From NCBI GenBank assembly GCA_009703545.1, contig WLFX01000039.1:1-7949 (forward strand): 7,949 bases of DNA, given 5' to 3'. Numbering within the stretch: position 1 is the stretch's first letter; every line of letters begins with the position of its first letter. The notes below the pieces were generated by a model that ran no database searches, was not told the origin of the DNA, and was given only the letters and a program-made list of their open reading frames with translations. Of the stretch, positions 1 to 6,860 are shown piece by piece. The DNA is from Actinomycetota bacterium (GTDB taxonomy: Bacteria > Actinomycetota > Actinomycetes > Actinomycetales > Microbacteriaceae). The position numbers and the translations under genes were made by a program.

Positions 1-1050
1 CAACACGTCGTCAAGGTCGTAGCCGAAGGAGTCGGCAAGGTTGGCGATTTCGCGGGACAAACTCGTGCCACTCATCAGGCGATTGTCGGTGTTGACGGTC
101 ACGGCAAACCCGAGTTGATAGAGCATCTCGAACGGGTGTTCGGTGATTGTCGAGCCGAAACGGCTAAACGCATTCGTGTGGACGTTGGAGGTCGGGCAGA
201 TTTCGAGCGCGATTCGGCGGTCGCGAACCCACTCAGCGAGCGAGCCGAGCGTGACGTGGGTCGCCGCACCGTCGATCTCAATGGACAGGTCATCCGTGAT
301 TCGAACCCCATGCCCCAAACGCAAAGCGCGCCCGTCAATGAGCGCGCCTTCGATGCTGAGAAGTCCGTCGGCTTCCCCCGCGTGCACCGTTCGGGGAACC
401 CAGGCTGCATCCAGTTTCGCAAATGCCGAGGCTAGTCTCGACACCGGAAATCCAGCCTCGGGGCCTGCAATGTCGAATCCAACTACACCGCGACCGCGAT
501 ACTCGATTGCAAGGTCGGCAACCTCGTCGGCGCGGTCGTTCTGGCGCATCGCACACAGTAATTGTCCGACGTGGGCCACTCGACCGTCCACACGACTTTC
601 GGCGACGGCCGCTTCGATTCCGCGCTGGACCGCGTCGATCGCGTCACGCATGTCAAGCCCTTGCTCGAGGTGAAGTTCCGGCGCCCATCGGACCTCACCG
701 TAGACAACACCGTCCGCAATGAGATCCTCGACAAACTCGTGCGCGATTCGTTCGAGATTCGCTGCCGTTTGCATGACGGACAGGGTTACCGAGAACGTGG
801 CGAGGTAATCGACGAGGTTCCCTGAGTCTGCGTTTGCCCGAACCCACTCATTCAGTTCATTGGGAGTAGTGCGGGGAATTTCGATGGCTCCGGTTGCCGC
901 CAGTTCGACAATGGTCGATGGCCGAAGCCCGCCATCGAGGTGATCGTGCAACGAGATCTTGGGAAGCGATTCGACGGTGACGTCCGACCCCGGGAACACG
1001 TGGGTGGTTCTGTCACCCGGTGTTACCTGGGGAAGTCCGATGCGGCTCAT
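1..1050 (-). CDS. add: Adenosine deaminase, C-terminus cut by window edge
   Basis: Cytosolic zinc enzyme that hydrolyses (deoxy)adenosine to (deoxy)inosine plus ammonia. 350 codons are visible with no stop; bacterial members run about 330-370 residues, so probably only a short C-terminal piece is missing. Seen: the zinc motif HDHLDG (H35, H37); HAGE at 223-226 with the third zinc histidine and the catalytic glutamate E226; LGHG with H247; and NTDN at 320-323 with zinc ligand D322. The residue after D322 is Asn, where the mouse enzyme has a second Asp; I recall this TDN form as usual for actinobacterial members. The ATG at 1050 overlaps the deoA stop as ATGA. A weak ribosome site (GAGGT, about 9 nt upstream) lies inside the end of deoA, so translation is probably coupled to deoA. 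Adenine deaminase and aminodeoxyfutalosine deaminase are related alternatives, but the motifs and the nucleoside-operon context favour adenosine deaminase. Confidence 0.95.
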   Translation of the reverse strand, partial: MSRIGLPQVTPGDRTTHVFPGSDVTVESLPKISLHDHLDGGLRPSTIVELAATGAIEIPRTTPNELNEWVRANADSGNLVDYLATFSVTLSVMQTAANLERIAHEFVEDLIADGVVYGEVRWAPELHLEQGLDMRDAIDAVQRGIEAAVAESRVDGRVAHVGQLLCAMRQNDRADEVADLAIEYRGRGVVGFDIAGPEAGFPVSRLASAFAKLDAAWVPRTVHAGEADGLLSIEGALIDGRALRLGHGVRITDDLSIEIDGAATHVTLGSLAEWVRDRRIALEICPTSNVHTNAFSRFGSTITEHPFEMLYQLGFAVTVNTDNRLMSGTSLSREIANLADSFGYDLDDVL

Positions 1051-2339
1051 CCGGTTATGACCTCGGCGATGAGCGGGCCGTGATCAACGACGGAATCGCC
1101 AATTTCCCAAGCTCCCTCTAAGGCCTCGAGCGCGCGATCGAAACGCGCGGAATCGTTCGCGGACAGGGTAAAGACAACGTCGCCTTTTTTCACCGACGCA
1201 CCAGGCTTGACGGCGAGGTCAATCCCCGCCGCGTGAATGACGGGATCTTCCTTGCGTGCTCGGCCCGCCCCCAGCCGCCACGCGGCAATTCCGAAGGGAA
1301 GAGCATCCATGTGCGATACGACGCCGTCGCGACCGGCGGTCACGACATGGGTTTCCGAGGCGGCGGGTAGAGCGGCATCTGGCTTCCCGCCCTGAGCGCT
1401 GACCATCGCACGCCATGAATCCATCGCCTTGCCGTTGGCGAGATTGGCACGAACATCGACCCCGGTCATACCTGCAAGTTCGAGCATGTGCTCGGCAAGA
1501 GTAGCTGTGATTTCTATAACGTCGGAAGGGCCACCGCCAGCGAGCACCTCGACCGATTCCCGCACCTCATTCGCGTTTCCGATCGCGAGTCCGAGCGGGG
1601 TGTTCATGTTGGTCAGAACTGCCCTGGTTGCAACACCTGCATCATTGCCGATGCGCACCAGGACGTTGGCGAGTTCCTTCGCCCGCGCAAATTCGCTCAT
1701 GAAAGCACCGTTGCCGAACTTCACATCGAGAACCAGCGACGAGGTACCCTCGGCGAGTTTTTTGCTCATGATGCTTGACGCGATGAGGGGGATTGCTTCG
1801 ACTGTCCCCGTGATGTCTCGGAGGGCATACAACTTGCGGTCGGCGGGAGCAAGCCCGGATCCGGCAGCGCACACAACGGCACCAACGGATTCAAGTTGCG
1901 CCAACATCTCGGCGTTCGTCAGGTCAGCGCGCCACCCGGGGATACTCTCGAACTTATCCAGAGTTCCACCCGTGTGACCGAGTCCGCGGCCCGACAGTTG
2001 CGGCACCGCAAGCCCGAAACTCGCAACCAATGGTGCCAGCGGAAGCGTGATTTTGTCACCGACCCCACCCGTCGAGTGTTTGTCGGTTGTGATTTTGGAT
2101 AACCCAGAGAAATCGAGGCGCTCCCCCGAATTGACCATGGCGGCCGTGAGGTCGTTGATTTCAGTGGACACCATTCCACGCAGAAAAATCGCCATCGTCA
2201 TAGCCGACATTTGTTCATCGGCCACGTATCCCCGAGTGTAGGCATCGATGAGCCACCCGATTTGCGCGGCCGTCAATTCGCCGCCGTCGCGCTTTATCTT
2301 GATGAGATCAACCGCATCAAACGGCTCGATGGTGGTCAT
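1047..2339 (-). CDS. deoA: Thymidine / pyrimidine-nucleoside phosphorylase
   Basis: Cytosolic enzyme that splits thymidine, deoxyuridine or uridine with phosphate into the free base and (deoxy)ribose-1-phosphate. The 430 residues match the usual 430-440. Seen: an N-terminal helical domain; KHSTGGVGDK from residue 87, the phosphate-binding region; the family signature SGRGLGHTGGTLDKFE (116-131); and LYALRD then IPLIASSIMSKK (R174, S189, K193) for base binding. The C-terminal domain follows. I place the start at the ATG at 2339 rather than the in-frame ATG at 2345. The GAAGGA site at 2345-2350 is 5 nt from the 2339 ATG but touches the other one, and the 2339 start gives the ATGA overlap with the cdd stop that is repeated through this operon. 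DeoA acts after Cdd in pyrimidine breakdown. Sequence alone cannot separate strict thymidine phosphorylase from the broader pyrimidine-nucleoside type. Confidence 0.95.
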   Translation of the reverse strand: MTTIEPFDAVDLIKIKRDGGELTAAQIGWLIDAYTRGYVADEQMSAMTMAIFLRGMVSTEINDLTAAMVNSGERLDFSGLSKITTDKHSTGGVGDKITLPLAPLVASFGLAVPQLSGRGLGHTGGTLDKFESIPGWRADLTNAEMLAQLESVGAVVCAAGSGLAPADRKLYALRDITGTVEAIPLIASSIMSKKLAEGTSSLVLDVKFGNGAFMSEFARAKELANVLVRIGNDAGVATRAVLTNMNTPLGLAIGNANEVRESVEVLAGGGPSDVIEITATLAEHMLELAGMTGVDVRANLANGKAMDSWRAMVSAQGGKPDAALPAASETHVVTAGRDGVVSHMDALPFGIAAWRLGAGRARKEDPVIHAAGIDLAVKPGASVKKGDVVFTLSANDSARFDRALEALEGAWEIGDSVVDHGPLIAEVITG

Positions 2340-2776
2340 TCGCATCCTTCACAGGTTGTTCCCGAAGCGGGGTCGATCAGGGAATAAGCGTCGAGTTCTC
2401 GCGGGCCGAAGGCGTCAGGCAAGACCTGATCAATCGTTCGCATTCCCGAAACGGTTTCGAGGATCATTCCCGGGGCGGAGTGCTCGAACAACAACTGACG
2501 GCATCGACCGCACGGCATGAGAACATCACCGTGACCGTCGACACACGTGAATGCCACGAGTTTGCCGCCGCCCGACATGGTCAGTGCACTGACGAGCGCA
2601 CACTCGGCGCAGAGGCCAACCCCGTAGCTCGCATTTTCGACGTTACAGCCGCTGACGATTCGCCCATCGTCGACAAGTGCCGCCGCGCCAACGGGGAAGT
2701 TGGAATACGGTGCATAGGCCTTTCCCATCGCGTCATTTGCCGCGATACGAAGTGCGTCCCAGTTGATTTCCGACAC
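2336..2776 (-). CDS. cdd: Cytidine deaminase (small tetrameric type)
   Basis: Hydrolyses (deoxy)cytidine to (deoxy)uridine plus ammonia in the cytosol. Seen in the 146 residues: FPVG near residue 27; substrate motif GCNVEN with N45 and E47; CAE with zinc ligand C56 and catalytic proton shuttle E58; and MPCGRC with zinc ligands C89 and C92. Three cysteine ligands fit the homotetrameric class. The residue after CAE is Cys59, where the B. subtilis and human enzymes have Arg; I recall Cys in mycobacterial homologues. The start is GTG at 2776, 2 nt after the permease stop and 5 nt after AAGGGG. The open frame runs on upstream to 3118, but that part lies wholly inside the permease gene and lacks Cdd homology. 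The protein is about 12-15 residues longer than typical members and ends in CEGCE, a tail that overlaps the deoA ribosome site. The stop overlaps the deoA ATG. Confidence 0.95.
   Translation of the reverse strand: MSEINWDALRIAANDAMGKAYAPYSNFPVGAAALVDDGRIVSGCNVENASYGVGLCAECALVSALTMSGGGKLVAFTCVDGHGDVLMPCGRCRQLLFEHSAPGMILETVSGMRTIDQVLPDAFGPRELDAYSLIDPASGTTCEGCE
2345..2350 (-). promoter_or_regulatory. Ribosome binding site of deoA
   Basis: GAAGGA on the minus strand, 5 nt before the ATG at 2339. It lies inside the last codons of cdd (TGT GAA GGA TGC GAA TGA). It decides the deoA start, because the in-frame ATG at 2345 would leave no spacer. Confidence 0.75.
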
Positions 2777-2778
2777 CG

Positions 2779-4050
2779 TTACCCCTTGATATATGGTTGG
2801 CCGTCCGCTGCGGGCGCCCGTACACGACCCACAAATCCGACAACGGCGATGAGTGTTACAACATACGGGACGATTGTGATGAAGTCGGTGGGGATACCAG
2901 GACTGACCTGATTCGCCCAAATACGCAACACGATAGAGAATCCGAACAACAGCGCGGCAGCAGCCGCCGAGAGCGGGTGCCATCGACCGAGGATAACGAC
3001 AGCCAGCGCGATAAAGCCCTGTCCGCCCGACATGTTCCGGCCAAACGCGCCAACGGCGCCAATCGTCAGTGCAGCCCCGCCGAGCCCTGCGACCAAACCA
3101 CCAATCGTCACCCACCAAAAACGCGTGCGTGCCACGTTGATTCCGACGGTGTCAGCCGCGAGCGGGTGCTCGCCGACCGCACGTGCCCGAAGTCCCAAGC
3201 GGGTCTTGAACAAGATGAACCACAAGGTTGGGATGATCAGGTAGGCGAGATAGGTCGTGATTCGAGCCTCGAATAGTGCAGGCCCAATGATGGGAATTGC
3301 CGATAATCCCGGGATAGGGATTATGGGAAAGGTCCCAGGGAAATTCGAGTTTTGTCCGTCGCTGGAAAGCCACTGGGCGTACAAGAAGTTGGTGATTCCC
3401 AAGACGAGCACGTTGAGCACCACACCGACGATGATCTGGTCGACCAGGTATTGAATCGCAAACACCGCGAGGACCGTAGAGAGCAGCGCGGCTCCGATCA
3501 TCGCGACGGCAAGCCCCAGATACAGGTTGTCGGTAAGTGAGCCAACCACTGCGGCGAGGAATGCGCCCGTGAGAAGTTGTCCTTCGATCGCGATATTGAC
3601 GACGCCGACACGCTCAGACATGATTCCGCCCATCGCGCCAAGGGCGAGAGGAACGGCGAGAACGACGGCGTTACCGAGAATGAACGCGAAGGGAAGAGTG
3701 TTTCCGGCAGCCAACCACGCCAACAGAGCGACCACCGCGAGCATTCCGAAAATCAGGGTGAGCCACAACGGTGTCACCCGTTTGCCTTGCGCGAGCACAA
3801 ATGAGGCCACGGCTATCGCCACGAGTGTCGTGCCGAGAATGAGACCGACAACGTTCGACGCCACCAGAAAGTCCGGAAGATGGATCAGGTCGTCTTGTTT
3901 GGACCACTGGAAAGCGACGATGTCGGTTTTGCCGACGAAACCGAACGCCACCAGAACGAACACTGCGAACGCGGCCATCAGGTACGGCGTCTTCTTGGAG
4001 ACAGATACGTCTACTTGTGAAAACAAGCCGGGAGTCACGACGGTGCTCAT
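2779..4050 (-). CDS. Nucleoside ABC transporter permease, NupQ/RnsD-like
   Basis: Second membrane subunit of the BMP-type nucleoside importer, 423 residues and strongly hydrophobic. Seen: the family core GAMGGIMSERVGVVNIAIEG (138-157), which begins the conserved permease domain; a cytoplasmic coupling segment around RAVGEHPLAADTVGINVART (290-309); a Gly/Ala-rich membrane segment (315-336); and GRNMSGGQGFIALA (337-350). About ten membrane segments are plausible. B. subtilis NupQ is about 320 residues. The extra length is N-terminal: residues 21-115 hold roughly three more hydrophobic segments (about 23-40, 66-87 and 94-114) before the core. A Pro/Ile-rich loop at 236-260 is probably on the outer face. 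The ATG at 4050 overlaps the stop of the first permease as ATGA and is preceded by AAAGGTGA with a 6-nt spacer. The gene precedes cdd by 2 nt. The two permeases probably form a heterodimer. Confidence 0.92.
   Translation of the reverse strand: MSTVVTPGLFSQVDVSVSKKTPYLMAAFAVFVLVAFGFVGKTDIVAFQWSKQDDLIHLPDFLVASNVVGLILGTTLVAIAVASFVLAQGKRVTPLWLTLIFGMLAVVALLAWLAAGNTLPFAFILGNAVVLAVPLALGAMGGIMSERVGVVNIAIEGQLLTGAFLAAVVGSLTDNLYLGLAVAMIGAALLSTVLAVFAIQYLVDQIIVGVVLNVLVLGITNFLYAQWLSSDGQNSNFPGTFPIIPIPGLSAIPIIGPALFEARITTYLAYLIIPTLWFILFKTRLGLRARAVGEHPLAADTVGINVARTRFWWVTIGGLVAGLGGAALTIGAVGAFGRNMSGGQGFIALAVVILGRWHPLSAAAAALLFGFSIVLRIWANQVSPGIPTDFITIVPYVVTLIAVVGFVGRVRAPAADGQPYIKG
2782..2787 (-). promoter_or_regulatory. 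Ribosome binding site of cdd
   Basis: AAGGGG on the minus strand, 5 nt before the GTG at 2776. It sits in the last two codons (Lys-Gly) of the upstream permease gene. It supports the GTG start; no ATG or other start codon in this frame lies nearby. Confidence 0.75.
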
Positions 4051-5285
4051 TTCGCATCACCTTTCGTGGTCAGTTTGTGCCACCAGTCCGCGATCACTGT
4101 GGTCTTTTGTGGCGGGGGCAATCGGAATATCGCGCGAACAAGGGGCGGTGCCGCGATGAACAAAACAATGAAACCTTGAACCACTCCGGTGATCTCGGGA
4201 GAAAGCCCGATGACCTGCATTTGCGGCGCCCCGGCCTTGAACGCACCGAACAGCAGGCCCGCGAGTAACACCCCGGGTGCCGTGGATGACCCCAGCAGAG
4301 CAACCGTGATGGCGTCAAATCCGATGCTTCCGTCGAGGTCGGGAGTGAGTCCGGCTTGAACCCCGAGTGCTTGATTAGCGGCGGCCAATCCCACAAATGC
4401 ACCCGAGACGGCCATGGCAACAACAAAAGTCCGCTCGACATTAATCCCCGCCGTGCGCGCGGCATCGGCATTGTGGCCGACCATTCGGAAGCGGAATCCG
4501 AGGGTCGAACGTTCCATGAGCCACCAGTAAACGAACACTCCCACAATCGCGAGAATGAATCCGGCGTGCAACGTGAATTCCGAGCCGAGGAGCAGCGGTA
4601 ACTGCGCCGTTAACGCTGGAGCATCCGATTTGGGCGTTCCCCCTCCATCTACTTCGCGAAGAAGTTCCGGGGTGCGGAAGAAGAACGTGAGAATTCCCGC
4701 CGCGATGTAGTTGAGCATGATGGTCACAATCACTTCGTGAGCACCCGTTCGAGCCTTGAGAAAGCCAACGACAGCGCCGTACGCAGCCGCACCTAAAATG
4801 GCGACGAGTACAGCGACGACAAGGTGAACTCCCCCGGGAAGCGATACGCGCGTTGAAATCCAGGTCGCCCACAGGGCGCCGAACAGCAACTGTCCACTCG
4901 CGCCGATGTTGAACAGCCCGACACGGAACGCGAGTGCAATCCCGAGTCCCGAGGCGATAAGCGGCCCAGCAAAACGAAGTGTCTCGGTCATCGGTCGAAT
5001 TGCAGCGACAAAATCGTCCGCCTTGTAGTTGTAGATCGAACCGCGGAACAACGCTGAGTACCCTTCCGCAATCGCCGTCCAGGCAGCGCTGAGCGCGTCG
5101 GTTGGGCGGGAGGTCAAGTATTGTGCCGCAGCGAGGAATTCTTCGCTAGAGAACACCATAAATATTGCGCCGATGACGAAACCAGCAACCACAGACAATA
5201 TGGCGCGCGTTGAACCTCCGGACATGATTTCTCGAACCACGGCGACACCGCGGCGCTCAACCGGAGTTTCTGTGACGTCGCTCAT
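4047..5285 (-). CDS. Nucleoside ABC transporter permease, NupP/RnsC-like
   Basis: First membrane subunit of the importer, 412 residues. Seen: a cytoplasmic N-terminus; a hydrophobic segment at about 28-46; then a roughly 55-residue likely extracytoplasmic stretch (about 48-104). The core motif FRVGLFNIGASGQLLFGAL is at 120-138. The coupling segment RMVGHNADAARTAGINVER (267-285) is where permeases of this family contact the ATPase. GSIGFDAITVALLG (319-332) is also typical. The tail is basic and polar (TTKGDAK). Both permeases share the NIG/NIAIEG and VG-H/E-N/P-AA pattern, so they are diverged paralogues. The ATG at 5285 overlaps the ATPase stop as ATGA, with GGGAG 7 nt upstream inside the ATPase gene. 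The stop overlaps the next permease start. Transport of ribonucleosides and/or deoxynucleosides is inferred from the family and the downstream enzymes; the exact substrate range is unknown. Confidence 0.92.
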   Translation of the reverse strand: MSDVTETPVERRGVAVVREIMSGGSTRAILSVVAGFVIGAIFMVFSSEEFLAAAQYLTSRPTDALSAAWTAIAEGYSALFRGSIYNYKADDFVAAIRPMTETLRFAGPLIASGLGIALAFRVGLFNIGASGQLLFGALWATWISTRVSLPGGVHLVVAVLVAILGAAAYGAVVGFLKARTGAHEVIVTIMLNYIAAGILTFFFRTPELLREVDGGGTPKSDAPALTAQLPLLLGSEFTLHAGFILAIVGVFVYWWLMERSTLGFRFRMVGHNADAARTAGINVERTFVVAMAVSGAFVGLAAANQALGVQAGLTPDLDGSIGFDAITVALLGSSTAPGVLLAGLLFGAFKAGAPQMQVIGLSPEITGVVQGFIVLFIAAPPLVRAIFRLPPPQKTTVIADWWHKLTTKGDAK

Positions 5286-6781
5286 ACCGTTGCTCCCGCC
5301 ATCATGCGTCCCAGTGTCTCTCGTGACGTCTTCGCATCAACAATTCCCACGATGCGTCCGCGGTACATCACGGCAATTCGATCCGCGAGAGACGTGACTT
5401 CATCCAATTCGGTTGACACAATGACCACGGGCTTGCCGGCATCACGCGTGGCGATGATGCGCTCGTGGATAAACTCAATCGAGCCAACGTCGACTCCGCG
5501 CGTTGGTTGTGACGCAATCAACAGGTTGAGGTCGCGGCTGAGTTCTCGAGCGACCACCACCTTTTGTTGATTTCCGCCACTGAGGTTCTTTGCAAGCGTG
5601 ACTTGTGACGGCGTGCGAACGTCATAGTCGCCGATAAGTTGCGAAGCAATGCGCTCACGATTGCCAAAGTCAATATTGAGACCTTTGGCGAAGGGCGGGC
5701 CGTACGAGCGGTTGATCATGAAGTTTTCAGCAATCGTGAAGTCCCCGACGAGACCGTCTTTGGAGCGGTCTTCAGGAATATAGCCGACACCGGCGTCGAT
5801 CACGTCGCGCACGCTGGAATGGGTAATGTCCATTTTTCCGAGGTGGATCGACCCTGCACTCGGTGTTCGTAAGCCAACGAGCGCTTCGGCGAGTTCGGTT
5901 TGACCGTTTCCCTGCACACCCGCGATCGCCAAAACTTCTCCTGCGTGAACTTCGAACGAGACGTCGTCCACGACCTTGTTGTTGCGGTCACCAATCACGG
6001 TGAGTCCTGCGACGGAAAGTCCAGTCTCGCCTCGTTTCGGCTCCTTTTTGGAAACCGACAGATCAACCGCACGACCGACCATCATGGTCGCGAGGGTCGC
6101 AGCGGAGTCCGTGGGTTTCGCTTCTCCCACAACCGCACCGAGGCGAATGACCGTGATGCGGTCGGCGACAGCCTGCACTTCGCGCAGCTTGTGAGTGATG
6201 AAAACAATTGAAGTACCGGCCTTGGCGAGGCCCTTCATGATCCCCATAAGTTCATCGGTTTCCTGCGGGGTCAGCACGGCGGTGGGTTCGTCCAACACAA
6301 GAACCTTGGCGTCCCGCGCGAGCGCTTTGATGATCTCTACACGTTGTTGTGAGCCGACGGGCAGGTCTTCGACAAGTGCGTCGGGGTCAATTTCAAAACC
6401 GAAACGATCGGAAATCTCGCGAACACGTTTGCGCGCTGTGTCGATGTCGAGCGTATCGAGGATCCCCGTGGGCTCATGACCGAGCACGACATTCTCTGCG
6501 ACAGTGAAGACCGGAATCAACATGAAGTGTTGGTGGACCATTCCAATACCGGCCGCCATGGCGTCGCCGGGTCCTTTGAACTTCTGAACCACACCGTCGA
6601 GCAGAATGTCCCCTTCATCGGCCGTGTAGAGACCGTAGAGGACGTTCATGAGCGTCGATTTACCCGCTCCGTTTTCTCCCAAAAGCGCATGAATCTCGCC
6701 GGAATTGACCACGAGATTGATGTGGTCGTTGGCGACGAGCGATCCGAATCGTTTAGTGATTCCACGGAGTTCGAGTTTCAT
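5282..6781 (-). CDS. Nucleoside ABC transporter ATPase, two fused domains (NupO/RnsA-like)
   Basis: Cytoplasmic motor of the importer: 499 residues with two nucleotide-binding domains in tandem, the normal length for BMP/ribose-type ATPases. Domain 1: Walker A GENGAGKST (35-43), Q-loop Q84, signature LPVGSQQ (140-146), Walker B VLVLDEP (160-166), H-loop H197. Domain 2: Walker A is degenerate (GVQGNGQ, 288-294, with no lysine); the signature LSGGNQQ (400-406) is canonical; Walker B reads LIASQP, with Ser-Gln at 424-425 in place of Asp-Glu; and the H-loop position is Thr457. This asymmetry is normal in the family. Only the site made of the domain-1 Walker motifs and the domain-2 signature should hydrolyse ATP. 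The ATG at 6781 follows AAGGA with a 7-nt spacer. It is the first gene after the hairpin-filled gap and overlaps the next permease by 4 nt. A sugar-transport ATPase would look similar, but the neighbours settle on nucleosides. Confidence 0.95.
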   Translation of the reverse strand: MKLELRGITKRFGSLVANDHINLVVNSGEIHALLGENGAGKSTLMNVLYGLYTADEGDILLDGVVQKFKGPGDAMAAGIGMVHQHFMLIPVFTVAENVVLGHEPTGILDTLDIDTARKRVREISDRFGFEIDPDALVEDLPVGSQQRVEIIKALARDAKVLVLDEPTAVLTPQETDELMGIMKGLAKAGTSIVFITHKLREVQAVADRITVIRLGAVVGEAKPTDSAATLATMMVGRAVDLSVSKKEPKRGETGLSVAGLTVIGDRNNKVVDDVSFEVHAGEVLAIAGVQGNGQTELAEALVGLRTPSAGSIHLGKMDITHSSVRDVIDAGVGYIPEDRSKDGLVGDFTIAENFMINRSYGPPFAKGLNIDFGNRERIASQLIGDYDVRTPSQVTLAKNLSGGNQQKVVVARELSRDLNLLIASQPTRGVDVGSIEFIHERIIATRDAGKPVVIVSTELDEVTSLADRIAVMYRGRIVGIVDAKTSRETLGRMMAGATV

Positions 6782-6808
6782 CTATTCATCCTTGAAGAGA
6801 ATGGGACA

Positions 6809-6839
6809 GGGGCCGCCGAGACAGTGTCTCGACGACCCC
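6809..6839 (-). promoter_or_regulatory. Strong intercistronic stem-loop between binding protein and ATPase genes
   Basis: On the transcribed strand this is a 14-bp stem with a 3-nt ACU loop. The perfect inner arm is CGAGAC / GTCTCG, and the outer arm GGGGTCGT pairs with GCGGCCCC using two G-U wobbles. The sequence after it (TGTCCCATTCTCTTC) has no continuous U-run, so I do not call it a plain intrinsic terminator. In operons that begin with a binding-protein gene, such structures often protect the upstream message from 3' decay or cause partial termination. That gives more binding protein than transporter. The role here is inferred; the pairing is seen directly. Confidence 0.7.
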
Positions 6840-6840
6840 C

Positions 6841-6860
6841 GACTGTAGCTTTGTACAGCC
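6841..6860 (-). promoter_or_regulatory. Smaller stem-loop just after the binding-protein stop codon
   Basis: On the transcribed strand GGCTGTA pairs with TACAGTC (7 bp including one G-U) around a 6-nt CAAAGC loop. It begins at the last base of the TAG stop and is separated by one nucleotide from the larger hairpin, so the two could stack. The role is unknown, probably together with the larger hairpin. Confidence 0.45.

Noticed and set aside
143..673. 176-codon plus-strand open frame opposite add
   Set aside because: Ser/Arg/Ala-rich composition typical of antisense frames in G+C-rich genes; no recognisable motif or convincing start context.
1429..1977. 182-codon plus-strand open frame opposite deoA
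   Set aside because: It is antisense to the conserved deoA core, with a low-complexity Ser/Ala/Arg composition and no domain signal.
2777..3118. Upstream extension of the cdd open frame to an ATG at 3118
   Set aside because: The added 114 residues are Arg/Cys/Trp-rich, have no Cdd homology and lie wholly inside the permease gene in another frame. The GTG at 2776 has a good ribosome site and starts a normal Cdd N-terminus.
3527..4159. 210-codon plus-strand open frame across the permease junction
   Set aside because: It is antisense to two clear membrane proteins, Thr/Arg/Ala-rich with no domain pattern, and spans their boundary. It is a codon-bias shadow.
6779..6790. Three-codon mini-frame (ATG AAT AGA TGA) just before the ATPase start
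   Set aside because: Its ATG overlaps the AAGGA ribosome site, so it has no spacer to be translated from. It is most likely chance.
6809..6839. Hairpin as a simple intrinsic terminator ending a one-gene transcript
   Set aside because: No U-run follows the stem, and the transporter genes that the binding protein needs lie directly downstream with no other promoter evident.
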